This document shows, piece by piece, positions 1 to 7,928 of a stretch of 64,000 bases of DNA; position 1 is the stretch's first letter; each line of letters begins with the position of its first letter. Source of the DNA: Enterobacter sp. SA187 (lineage in GTDB: Bacteria > Pseudomonadota > Gammaproteobacteria > Enterobacterales > Enterobacteriaceae); assembly GCF_001888805.2 (NCBI RefSeq), contig NZ_CP019113.1, positions 124,001-188,000 of the forward strand. The letters are read 5' to 3'. The position numbers were made by a program, and so were the translations under genes. The notes under the pieces are model-generated. The model saw only the letters and a list, made by a program, of their open reading frames with translations, was not told the DNA's origin and did no database searches.

Positions 1-580
1 CAGCCATATCACCTCTCTGCTGTACGGCGGCGGTACGCCGCTGACGAACTCCGGGGGCGTGCCCTGGACCGCAGCTTATATCGATACCATCGGCGAACCG
101 ACCGCGGATCTGCGTTCTAACATCGCTGCTGAAGCACGTGCGAAAATCATCTATGAACGCCTTATTAACCTGACGGACGATCCGGGCGTGAAAGATGCGC
201 TGGGCTTTTTGATGACGCGCGAAGTGGCGCACCAGATGTCTTTCGAAAAAGCCCTGTACTCTATTCGCAACAATTTCCCGCCGGGTAAATTGCCGCCAAT
301 TGAGCAGTATGCCAACACCTACTTCAATATGTCTGAAGGGGAAGAAGTTCGTGGCAGCTGGAACAGCGACGAGAACTTCAACTATGTTGCCGATCCGCAG
401 CCAGCTGTTGACGGCGGCGACGGTAAAGCCTCTGTGACGCTGCCTCCGCAGCAGGAAAGTGATTTGCTGGCGATGATCAAGCGCACGCAGTCCGACCCAG
501 CTATCAATCCGGTCACCGGCACTGACCTGGGATCCGTTGCAGAGCCGATTGAAAATACCGCAGCGAAAAAAGACGTTTAA
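1..580 (+). CDS. katN: Manganese catalase, C-terminal part (5' end outside window)
   Basis: The visible 192 residues are the C-terminal two thirds of a non-heme dimanganese catalase, which splits hydrogen peroxide to water and oxygen in the cytoplasm. The four-helix-bundle segments with the family's metal-ligand patterns are present: EARAKIIYERL, and EVAHQMSFEKAL with the ligand His. The Gly/Pro-rich C-terminal tail ends in KKDV. The reading frame is open from the first base, so the start lies upstream of the window. KatN is RpoS-dependent in Salmonella; the same is plausible here but no promoter is visible. A hairpin follows the stop codon. Confidence 0.93.
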   Translation, partial: SHITSLLYGGGTPLTNSGGVPWTAAYIDTIGEPTADLRSNIAAEARAKIIYERLINLTDDPGVKDALGFLMTREVAHQMSFEKALYSIRNNFPPGKLPPIEQYANTYFNMSEGEEVRGSWNSDENFNYVADPQPAVDGGDGKASVTLPPQQESDLLAMIKRTQSDPAINPVTGTDLGSVAEPIENTAAKKDV

Positions 581-599
581 TTTTTTCAATGCATTCTGA

Positions 600-627
600 G
601 CGAGCCCGGATCTTATTCCGGGCTCGC
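600..627 (+). terminator. Hairpin between katN and the CinA-like gene
   Basis: A perfect 11-bp stem (CGAGCCCGGA paired with TCCGGGCTCG plus one flanking G-C pair) with a 6-nt loop lies 20 nt after the katN stop. No T-run follows, and the ribosome binding site of the next gene starts 7 nt later. It may therefore act as a 3'-end stabiliser or partial terminator within a two-gene transcript. Confidence 0.55.
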
Positions 628-645
628 GCAGTTAAGGAGTTTGTT

Positions 646-1143
646 ATGACAATGCCTTCGGCGTCTATTGCCAATGAATTAGGTCGCTTACTGACGGAAA
701 AAAAACTCTTTTTGACCACTGCTGAGTCCTGTACCGGCGGACAAATTGCCTCTGCATTGTGTGCGGCAAAAGACACCCCCTCTTTTTATGGCAGCGGTTT
801 TGTCACTTTTACGGATGAAGCAAAAATCACCACTCTCGGCGTTAAGAAGAAAACCATTGAGATGCACACTGCCGTAAGTCAGCAGACAGTGATTGAGATG
901 ACGGCCGGTGCTATTGCTCATTCTGGCGCGGACGTGGCAATTGCGGTCAGCGGTTACGCCGGGCCTGATGGTGGCGAAGACGGCACGCCCGCGGGAACTA
1001 TCTGGTTTGCATGGCAATTACCAGGGTCAGAAACCTATACCCAGTGTAAACAATTTGAAGGGGACAGTGAGGCAGTATTATTGCAGGCGGCGAATTACGC
1101 CATGGCCGGCACTATTCTGCTGCTGGAAGAATTAAAATCCTGA
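646..1143 (+). CDS. CinA C-terminal domain / PncC-like amidohydrolase
   Basis: This 165-residue protein is a stand-alone CinA C-terminal domain, the family of nicotinamide mononucleotide deamidase (PncC). Visible motifs are TTAESCTGG near residues 24-32, with the nucleophile Ser, and the later SGYAGPDGG (PncC has SGIAGPDGG). E. coli carries pncC beside recA and a second paralogue, YdeJ; this copy beside katN resembles the paralogue more than PncC itself, so its substrate is not certain. The start chosen is the ATG at 646, because AAGGAG sits 6 nt before it; an upstream in-frame ATG at 589 has no such site and lies before the hairpin. It probably shares a transcript with katN. Confidence 0.85.
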   Translation: MTMPSASIANELGRLLTEKKLFLTTAESCTGGQIASALCAAKDTPSFYGSGFVTFTDEAKITTLGVKKKTIEMHTAVSQQTVIEMTAGAIAHSGADVAIAVSGYAGPDGGEDGTPAGTIWFAWQLPGSETYTQCKQFEGDSEAVLLQAANYAMAGTILLLEELKS

Positions 1144-1285
1144 TAGCACTTTTTATTTATCATTTCCTGAAAAACAAAATGGCAACCCCACACGTAAGTG
1201 CAGGATTGCCAGTACCGGTTCTTTAATTTTTAACGTCATCATTCACGTCAGCAAATGAAAGAACACCGGTTAGCGCATTGACGGA

Positions 1286-1462
1286 TCAGGAAGAACGTCC
1301 GCCGCCATGGCTGTTTTTACCGCCTTTTTTACCCGCTTCTGAGGCTCTTTCAGGGTCATTCTTAAAGTTGCCGCCGCTTTGTTGGCCGCCTTTTTTCCCT
1401 GCTTCGGATGCGCGTTCGCGATCTTGTGAGAAATTACCGGAACCGCCACGTTGCTGAGTCAT
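1286..1462 (-). CDS. KGG-repeat general stress protein (Con-10/YciG type), 58 aa
   Basis: A 58-residue, highly hydrophilic protein with two copies of the stress-induced KGG repeat: GNFSQDRERASEAGKKGG and GNFKNDPERASEAGKKGG. The ending is Gly/Ser-rich. This is the family of E. coli YciG/YmdF and fungal Con-10; members are small, disordered, RpoS-linked stress proteins whose molecular role is unknown. The start ATG is preceded by GAGG at suitable spacing. A sigma-S-like -10 element (CTATAGTT) lies about 60 nt upstream. The gene stands alone between the CinA-like gene and the metalloprotease. Confidence 0.9.
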   Translation of the reverse strand: MTQQRGGSGNFSQDRERASEAGKKGGQQSGGNFKNDPERASEAGKKGGKNSHGGGRSS

Positions 1463-1493
1463 AATTAATACCTCATTGAGTTTTGGTAAATCA

Positions 1494-1530
1494 GGGGAAG
1501 TATTTCCCCGTCAGGCAATATTAACTATAG
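1494..1530 (-). promoter_or_regulatory. Candidate sigma-S promoter and leader hairpin of the KGG gene
   Basis: On the minus strand, CTATAGTT (1530-1523) fits the RpoS-preferred -10 with a C at -13. It is followed by a small hairpin in the leader, GGGGAA-GTAT-TTCCCC (1494-1509 on the plus strand). Assignment is by motif only; no start site is known. Confidence 0.4.
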
Positions 1531-1668
1531 CGTCTGCCAGCGAAGATGCAAATATAAAAGCCATTATATTAATTGTGCCAGGAGTGCCTGGAATTATCTT
1601 AAAGCGAGACATGGAATATAACGAAGCGGCAGAGTAAGAATATATTTATTTATATTTAATAATCTTAC

Positions 1669-1699
1669 AAAAAAAAGAGGCGGGCCATTATGCCCGCCT
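1669..1699 (-). terminator. Rho-independent terminator of the metalloprotease gene
   Basis: On the minus strand AGGCGGGC, a 6-nt loop and GCCCGCCT form an 8-bp GC stem. It is followed by a run of eight T (the A-tract 1669-1676 on the plus strand). It lies 38 nt after the stop codon at 1737. Confidence 0.85.
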
Positions 1700-1736
1700 T
1701 CTGATTAAATACGATATATCGCAGAGCGCGACAGGA

Positions 1737-3347
1737 TTAATGCCAGGTGGTAGCCGTTTCCTTACGCTCTTTCAGCACACGGGTGTTGTCTGCTTCAGTC
1801 GCATTGCCCATCGGTTTACCGTTGTACTCCATAGTGGCATGAGAGTAATAGTTGATGCGCGGGCAGGATTTGGCGCAGCCATAGGACATGATGGTACGGA
1901 ACAGGAATTCCGGATCCTGCCAGCCGAAACCATAGCTGTAGGCATAAGCGTTGGCGCTGGATTTGTTATGCGCCGCCCCCAGCAAATGGCCAATTTCATG
2001 ACCGAAGCTGTAACCGCCCACCGCGCAGGAAGCCTCCACCACCGCAAAGGCGGTTGACGCCCTGGCGTTTACATAGGCCTGGCCGCAGAAACCGTACTTC
2101 TTCGCCAGCAGAACCGCAATATTGGCATTGGTCAGGCCGCGCTGGTAGTGCACTTCTTCCAGCTTGTTGTCATTGGTGTTTTTCAGATCGCGCAGCATGT
2201 CGGATGAATTCGCAGGCTCTACATAGGACGGATCGATCATGGTCCCTGCCAGCACCAGTTTCAGATCGATACCGCTGTTTTCATAGCCTTCGTTCGTTTC
2301 TTCCACCGCCAGCTGCGCCACCGCGTCCAGATCGCCCAGGCTTTTCGCCGCCGCCGGTGTGGCAGCAACCAGCACGCTCACCGTGGACTTTTCAGGCTGC
2401 GGCACTGCGGGCACATAGCAGGTGCCCTGCGGCTCCCACACCGGGTTAACGCCCGGCACATCATCCGCCGCCACCTTATTACGGCTGCGATAGTTGATGC
2501 CCTGGTAGCTCACCAACAGATCCGCCTGCGGATAGCTGTTCTGCGCCGCCCATTCCGCCGCACAGACCTGCACGGGTACAGGTAATGGTAGTGGCGCCGG
2601 GGCTTCGCCAATCTGAATACATACGCCGTTTGGCTCCCATACTGGCGATACGCCCGGCATTTCGCCTTTGGTTTCCCAGCGGCTGCGGTAGTTACGCTCG
2701 TTGTAGCTCACCATCCAGCCTTTTTCCGGATAGGTAGTATCGGCCCCCCAGGATGACTGGCACGGCAGCGTATAACCCAGGCGGGATAAATCAGGCGCGT
2801 CGCTTTCTTCGTAGGTGACATCAGAAATCACCGTTTCCAGATGTTCTGTGTCGTAAGGTACGGCGGCTTCGTTGATTTTGATCACCGCATGCTGGCCGCT
2901 GCTCAGCGGCTGGATGCGGTACAGCTGTCCGTTGCGACGCACGGTGCCGGTGACCTTATCGCCTTTGCGTACCAGGATCACCGAATCAAAGTCAGCCGCC
3001 TTCAGTGACTTCATGGCGGTATTTTTCAGCATTTTGCGGTTATAGCGGCCGCGCCAGACCTGCATCCCACGATCGGTTTTGCTGAAGCTGGCTAACCAGA
3101 CCTTTTCTTCCTTCGTCTGGCCCGGCAGCAGCACCGTCAGAAAAGGCGTGGAGTCGGCAATAATGTTGCTGTTAATGCCGATAACCTCAACCGAGGCCGT
3201 TGCAGGATCCGCGGCGATGGCGCGGGTTTCGCTGGAGGATTTCAGTAATTTGCTTTTGATAAAAAGGCTATTATCCGCGGCGCTGACCTGGCTGGCGCCC
3301 AATAACAGCGAGGTGCCTAATAAATATAATAGTGGGTGTCGTTTCAT
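1737..3347 (-). CDS. Secreted metzincin zinc metalloprotease with two chitin-binding-type modules
   Basis: A 536-residue exported protein. The N-terminus (MKRHPLLYLLGTSLLLGAS, then VSA-A) is a signal peptide. Residues about 25-195 are an unassigned N-terminal domain. Two Cys-bounded modules of about 48 residues follow, at about 196-243 and 262-310, each with W, the YNERNYRSRW / YQGINYRSRN pattern and PGVxPVWEP, as in type 5/12 carbohydrate-binding modules. The C-terminal catalytic domain has the zinc motif HEIGHLLGAAHN (His450-His460) and a Met-turn TIMSYG, which defines a reprolysin-like metzincin. The start was set at MKRH, where AAGGAAG precedes the ATG; an upstream in-frame ATG at 3455 would put 36 residues before the signal peptide. 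Role inferred: degradation of glycosylated or chitin-associated protein outside the cell. Confidence 0.85.
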   Translation of the reverse strand: MKRHPLLYLLGTSLLLGASQVSAADNSLFIKSKLLKSSSETRAIAADPATASVEVIGINSNIIADSTPFLTVLLPGQTKEEKVWLASFSKTDRGMQVWRGRYNRKMLKNTAMKSLKAADFDSVILVRKGDKVTGTVRRNGQLYRIQPLSSGQHAVIKINEAAVPYDTEHLETVISDVTYEESDAPDLSRLGYTLPCQSSWGADTTYPEKGWMVSYNERNYRSRWETKGEMPGVSPVWEPNGVCIQIGEAPAPLPLPVPVQVCAAEWAAQNSYPQADLLVSYQGINYRSRNKVAADDVPGVNPVWEPQGTCYVPAVPQPEKSTVSVLVAATPAAAKSLGDLDAVAQLAVEETNEGYENSGIDLKLVLAGTMIDPSYVEPANSSDMLRDLKNTNDNKLEEVHYQRGLTNANIAVLLAKKYGFCGQAYVNARASTAFAVVEASCAVGGYSFGHEIGHLLGAAHNKSSANAYAYSYGFGWQDPEFLFRTIMSYGCAKSCPRINYYSHATMEYNGKPMGNATEADNTRVLKERKETATTWH

Positions 3348-3548
3348 TGTCGTCTTCCTTTTAACGCTCATCTTCCTGATGGGCGTATTCCATGAAATAG
3401 TGTGACTGACCGGTAATATGTTTAAAAAACAATCGCCCCTGTCAGTTAGCGACACATCTTAAATAAACAGGTAATTGATATCTCTTGATGAAATCTGAAA
3501 AGGCGGGGAAATGCAGGCGGGTAATAGATTAATAACATTGACTATATT

Positions 3549-3572
3549 CACCGGGCAGATACCTGCCCGGTG
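3549..3572 (-). terminator. Hairpin after the three-domain sugar enzyme gene
   Basis: CACCGGGCAG-ATAC-CTGCCCGGTG is a perfect 10-bp stem just beyond the stop at 3583 on the minus strand. The following sequence is AT-rich (AATATAGT) but has no clean T-run, so the terminator call is moderate. Confidence 0.55.
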
Positions 3573-3582
3573 TTAACACAGA

Positions 3583-6500
3583 CTATAAACCTGAATGACG
3601 ATATTCGTCGTTTTTCACTTTTTCCGCGGCAACTTTACCGGCAATAAAAGCATGATCGGAATTGTAATATTCCCATTCGCTGTAGCGTCCGGACAGAATG
3701 ATGTCACGGGATAACAGCCATTTTCTGACCGTTTCAACATTTGCTTTACGCTGATGATCGTAAAGCACATACGCGCAGGGAATATCGACCTGGCTTGCGG
3801 TCAGCACGGGATCGTCAGCGGTAAAGATCCCCACTTCAATACATTCCCGGATGCATCTGTCGATCAGCGCCTGTCCCTGCTCCGGCAGCGGCTTGTCCGG
3901 TGAATAGGTGATCTCGCAGGTCAGCCCGAAGCCATTTTCCGGATTACAGTGTGGGCTGGCGTTGCCCTGAACAAAAATACGGTGGAAGACGGTTCTGCCC
4001 GCAAAATAGATCCAGTGTTTATCGGTTAAATTCGCCCGGCCTATTCCCAGATTGACGCAGCGCACCGACACATGGCGCAGGCCATTTGCCGCCGCCCGTA
4101 CCGATGACGGCACTTCATCGCCCATAATATGGATAAGCTGCGGCAGCGGCATGGTGCTGATCAGCTGTTCGTAACGATACTGTCTGCCGTCCGCCAGCAC
4201 CGCCAGATGCTGCTGGGCAAAGATCTGCTTCACTTCCGCCCCGGTTTCCACCGTACCTTTAATATAGGGTAAAAATGCCGTCATCAGCGCCTGGAAGCCG
4301 CCTTTCAGCGGATAGCCGAAGAAAGCGTTCGGCCCCATCGGTTTGCCCTTTTCGGTCAGCGCGCCTTCAATGATCTGTGCCAGATCCGGCAGCGGTACGC
4401 GTCCGCCCAGCCAGGAGGTTTCCATCTCGGCGAGCGGCACCGCCCACAATTTTTTGTTGTACGGAATGGCGAAGTGCCTGGCGATGCCCGCGCCCCAGGT
4501 TTTATAGATGAAGCTTTCAAAATTGTCCGGCGGCATGGCGTCCTGCACGCTGTCATTGCTGCTCAGATCCGGGATGCTGCCATCCGCGCAGCAGTCCACC
4601 ACCTGACCGGCGCTGCTGTCACAGGAGGCCTCTTTATCGCTACGGATCGACACGGTTTTCGCCGCGGATGCCACGCCATAACGCGCCTCTATCGCGCCGA
4701 GAATACACTCTTTGATGATATTGGGCGGCAGGCCGTAGAGCGCGCCCTGGAAAGGATAGCGGGTATAGACGCCCTCGGTGTAGACCCAGGCCTCTCGCGC
4801 CTGCCAGTGAAGGTTACTGCCAAGCAGCATGTCGTACAGCGCTTTCACGTAGCTGTCTTCGGAAAACATAATGTGTCCGGCGTAATCGAAGGTGAATCCT
4901 TTGTCCTCGATGGATCGGCACAGGCCGCCAACGGTGGCATTGCGCTCCAGCAGGGTCGCGCCTTCGCCATAATGAAAGGCGGCGCTCAGCCCTGTCGGTC
5001 CGGCTCCCAGAATCAGACAGCGGGTGGACACTGCCGGCGCATGGTGCGGCGGCGTCAGGCGTAATACCGAAGGGTCGTTGATCTCCGCCATGTCCGTTGC
5101 GGCGCTGAGCACATTTTCCGGCGGCGTGCTGTGCAGCAGATTATCCATCAGCGTATGCATTTTTTCGGCAGTGTGATCCCATGAAGTCGCCGCCACAATG
5201 CCCTGCATCGCCTGCTGCTGATTTTGGCGGGCCGCGTCACTCATCTGCAGCGCCGCTTCACAGGCGCGAACGTACTCTGCGGGCGTACGGGCAATCGCCA
5301 CCACGTGGCCATATGGTTTTTCCACGTCGGTAATGGGCGTGCTGACCACCGGCAACTGCGCCGCCATATACTCCAGCACTTTGGTGGGGCTGATAAACTG
5401 CGTCGCGGCATTGAGCGCAAAAGGCATCAGACACACATCCCATCCCGCCAGGAACTGCGGCAGCGCCTGATAGGGCTGCATGCCGAGATAATGGATATTT
5501 TGTCGCTGCGGCAGCGAAGCCGGATCGATTTTCACCACCGGCCCGACCATTACCAGTTGCCAGTCGGGATGCGCGTCCGCCAGCGCGCTGATAATGTCCA
5601 GATCCATACGCTCATCAATCACGCCGCAAAATCCCAAACGTGGATGGGGAATATCGTCCTGTAAAGGATGATGGTTAGCGCGATCCAGCGCCTGTTCAAA
5701 ATGCACCGCATCGACGCTGCTGGTGAAGCAGTGCACGTTGTGATGCCGCCCGGCTTTCGCTGCATACAGGCTTGGCCCGCCGGTGAAAACAATATCCGCC
5801 CGTGAGAGCAGCGCGGATTCACGTTGCAGCAGCTGACGCGGCGCTTTTTCGAAGGCGGCCAGCTCATCCATGCAGTCGTAAACCACCAGCGCGGGCGAGA
5901 AGACTTTCAGCAGCGGCAGCGCCATCGGGGTATAAAACCAGACGATGGGCGTTTCGTCGTCTTCGGTAATTTCCGCCAGCAACGACTGCATATACTCGAT
6001 CTGCCCGTCATGAAAACCGGTAACCGGCGATGGCGTATGCGGCTTCACGACGGTCACATTAGGCGCGGGCTGGCTCAGGTAAAGCGCCGGTTCATCGGCG
6101 GAAAATACCGGCTCTTCGATAAAAAATATCGAATAGTGCTCAGCCAGACGGGTCATCAAATGCTGCGGGCGCTGAAATACAAAATCCCAGCGCAGATGGC
6201 TAAAAACATAGATTCTTTTCATAGGTTTTCTCTCTTTGCAGGCCCTGTGCGCCACGCTAAATAAACACTGGAAATGATCGAGCATCTGCCGGGCGCGGTT
6301 GAGCGCCTGCGCATAGACCGGATCGAGCTGACGTTCAAAAGGGTCATGTCCTTCGGGGTCGATATTCCATAAGCCGCTGCGATGCCAGACGGCGTGGTTT
6401 TCCCAGTCCGGCCGGTCAATGACGGGATAAAGACAGATCCCCATCATCTCCACGCCCGCGATCTGCGCCTGGGCGACTTCCCGGGCAATCTCCGTGATCC

Positions 6501-7401
6501 AGGCACCCCGCCCGCTGCCCACATGGCTGGTTTCAGCCAGCAGGAGGGGGCGCTCGTAACGCTGATAAAGTTCTGCCAGCAGGCTGTGCAGCCTTTTGCG
6601 CCGACTGTCGCCCAGATGCCACCAGAGACGGCGGTTGGTTTCGCTTTCCCACTGGTTGTCGTGGTAGTAATTCGCGCCAATCAGATCCAGATAACGCGGC
6701 GCGCCGCCCAGTTCCGGCTCCAGACGCCCGGCGAGCATATCCCAGGCCTGAAACTGCGCGTTGTGCCAGCCTGCCGCGTTCTGCTGCGATTCGGGGCTGT
6801 CGTCCGGCGATACCAGATGAATAATGGGATCGCAGTGTAAAAATCGCGCCCGGGGATCCGCCTGCCAGATGGCATCGCAGGCGGCAAGCGTGGCGCGAAC
6901 AAGTTGACGTTTGCTGCGAATACCGGTCGGATCGCGCACGCTGAGAGAAGGCGCAAATAGTCCGACCGATATCCCCCAGCTGGTAAAAGACATTTCATTG
7001 ATCGGCGAATAAACTGGCGCCTCGTCATAATACGGGCGCAGGAATGTAGCCAGCGCTCCGCACAGCTGAGCGAAGCGCGAAATAAAATCTTCGGAAAAGA
7101 ATTCAATATTTTCCGGCCAGCCGTAATGACAAATGGTCCAGCAAATCTGAATGCCGTTGTCCTGCGCTGCTGCCATTTTTTCAGCAACGGAAGAAAAGTC
7201 GTAGCCATTTTCCTGTTCCACCAGCCGCCAGCCGACGCTTTCCCTGACGGTGGTAATTTGAAATGGCGCGAGCGCCTGATAATCCTGCCGATGCTTTTTA
7301 TCATGGGCTGTGGCGTTATTCATTGAAAGCGCATCATTATTTCGGGTGATATGATCGGCACCCTCATACCCCGCCTGCCAGAACGATCTGAACACCTGCA
7401 T
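3583..7401 (-). CDS. Three-domain fusion: GH-A glycosidase, GT4 glycosyltransferase, UDP-galactopyranose-mutase-like flavoprotein
   Basis: One uninterrupted 1,272-residue frame. Residues 1-385 look like a family-1/5-type clan GH-A glycosidase, with a candidate acid/base Glu136 in SPINE and nucleophile Glu290 in LLLAETSH. Residues 394-755 are a GT4-type transferase, opening MKRIYVFSHLRWDFVFQRPQH and carrying the donor-site motif SPTKVLEYMAAQLPVVST. Residues about 790-1272 are a flavoprotein of the UDP-galactopyranose mutase/protoporphyrinogen-oxidase type: GAGPTG (799-804), GGLCRS, and NFESFIYKTWGAGIARHF then PYNKKLW. A Cys/Ser/Asp-rich insert sits at about 920-960. The start has GGAG 8 nt upstream. 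An internal ATG at 6222 has its own site, so an 879-residue form is possible. There is no signal peptide or membrane segment. Such domains occur as neighbouring genes for galactofuranose- or exopolysaccharide-type metabolism elsewhere; the substrate here is unknown. Confidence 0.8.
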   Translation of the reverse strand: MQVFRSFWQAGYEGADHITRNNDALSMNNATAHDKKHRQDYQALAPFQITTVRESVGWRLVEQENGYDFSSVAEKMAAAQDNGIQICWTICHYGWPENIEFFSEDFISRFAQLCGALATFLRPYYDEAPVYSPINEMSFTSWGISVGLFAPSLSVRDPTGIRSKRQLVRATLAACDAIWQADPRARFLHCDPIIHLVSPDDSPESQQNAAGWHNAQFQAWDMLAGRLEPELGGAPRYLDLIGANYYHDNQWESETNRRLWWHLGDSRRKRLHSLLAELYQRYERPLLLAETSHVGSGRGAWITEIAREVAQAQIAGVEMMGICLYPVIDRPDWENHAVWHRSGLWNIDPEGHDPFERQLDPVYAQALNRARQMLDHFQCLFSVAHRACKERKPMKRIYVFSHLRWDFVFQRPQHLMTRLAEHYSIFFIEEPVFSADEPALYLSQPAPNVTVVKPHTPSPVTGFHDGQIEYMQSLLAEITEDDETPIVWFYTPMALPLLKVFSPALVVYDCMDELAAFEKAPRQLLQRESALLSRADIVFTGGPSLYAAKAGRHHNVHCFTSSVDAVHFEQALDRANHHPLQDDIPHPRLGFCGVIDERMDLDIISALADAHPDWQLVMVGPVVKIDPASLPQRQNIHYLGMQPYQALPQFLAGWDVCLMPFALNAATQFISPTKVLEYMAAQLPVVSTPITDVEKPYGHVVAIARTPAEYVRACEAALQMSDAARQNQQQAMQGIVAATSWDHTAEKMHTLMDNLLHSTPPENVLSAATDMAEINDPSVLRLTPPHHAPAVSTRCLILGAGPTGLSAAFHYGEGATLLERNATVGGLCRSIEDKGFTFDYAGHIMFSEDSYVKALYDMLLGSNLHWQAREAWVYTEGVYTRYPFQGALYGLPPNIIKECILGAIEARYGVASAAKTVSIRSDKEASCDSSAGQVVDCCADGSIPDLSSNDSVQDAMPPDNFESFIYKTWGAGIARHFAIPYNKKLWAVPLAEMETSWLGGRVPLPDLAQIIEGALTEKGKPMGPNAFFGYPLKGGFQALMTAFLPYIKGTVETGAEVKQIFAQQHLAVLADGRQYRYEQLISTMPLPQLIHIMGDEVPSSVRAAANGLRHVSVRCVNLGIGRANLTDKHWIYFAGRTVFHRIFVQGNASPHCNPENGFGLTCEITYSPDKPLPEQGQALIDRCIRECIEVGIFTADDPVLTASQVDIPCAYVLYDHQRKANVETVRKWLLSRDIILSGRYSEWEYYNSDHAFIAGKVAAEKVKNDEYRHSGL
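6222..6235 (-). promoter_or_regulatory. Internal ribosome binding site and ATG inside the fusion gene
   Basis: On the minus strand AGAGAG lies 7 nt before an in-frame ATG (codon 394), exactly at the boundary between the glycosidase and glycosyltransferase domains. It would allow separate translation of the transferase-mutase part. It may be a relic of two genes that became joined. Confidence 0.45.
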
Positions 7402-7894
7402 AGCAACGTCTCCGCAATGATACTTTTCATGCGCACACGGGACGTGAATGAAAAATAAAATTGATAAATTATTCCGGGGAACCGCTCGGTTTCTTTAGCA
7501 TTAAAGAGAGTTTTATTAAGAGATTGCGCTGCTTTATAAGAATAGAGCCTAATTAGCAAACGGGCAGAAAGATAAATGTTTAAGGGTACTTATAAGATTA
7601 ATCCTGGCTGTAATTAATTTTAGTTCGTCTGCTAATCAACGAAATAATTTGCACAAGAAAGTGCTAATAAAAACTTCGTTAAAATAATAAATATCTATCA
7701 TGGAAATTTTAATTGTGAGATTAATCAATTCATAACGGTGTTAAAACACGCGACCAATATTTATGGCGTTTTAATAATTATTAACCTTTACCCTGAAAAA
7801 TTTCTGCATCCGGCACCCGGTGACCACTGGCGCGCGCTCCCCCATGCCCCGGGCTGGTCTTTTGTTAACAATCAGGCTATAAAGAACGCCATAC
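7402..7894. other. Long AT-rich intergenic region between the fusion gene and mmuP
   Basis: About 490 nt separate two divergent genes. The sequence is strongly AT-rich from about 7430 to 7790, much more so than its neighbours, and then returns to higher GC. No supported gene, RNA or repeat was found. It probably carries the promoters of both flanking genes; TATAAA at 7878-7883 is a candidate mmuP -10 just ahead of the MetJ boxes. Confidence 0.5.
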
Positions 7895-7918
7895 GGACAT
7901 TCAGACATCCATACGTTT
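7895..7918 (+). promoter_or_regulatory. Tandem MetJ boxes upstream of mmuPM
   Basis: Three contiguous 8-mers, GGACATTC, AGACATCC and ATACGTTT, match the met-box consensus AGACGTCT at 4, 6 and 6 of 8 positions. They end 10 nt before the mmuP start. MetJ with S-adenosylmethionine binds two or more adjacent boxes, and mmuPM is a known MetJ target in E. coli, so repression by methionine sufficiency is expected. Confidence 0.7.
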
Positions 7919-7928
7919 AGAAGGTGAT

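Noticed and set aside
4474..5064. 196-codon open frame antisense to the mutase-like domain
   Set aside because: It is a high-GC shadow with Arg/Ala/Gly-rich random sequence; the minus-strand protein has clear domain motifs over the same bases.
7738..7920. 60-codon open frame before mmuP
   Set aside because: It runs through the MetJ boxes and the promoter region, with no ribosome site and no recognisable sequence.
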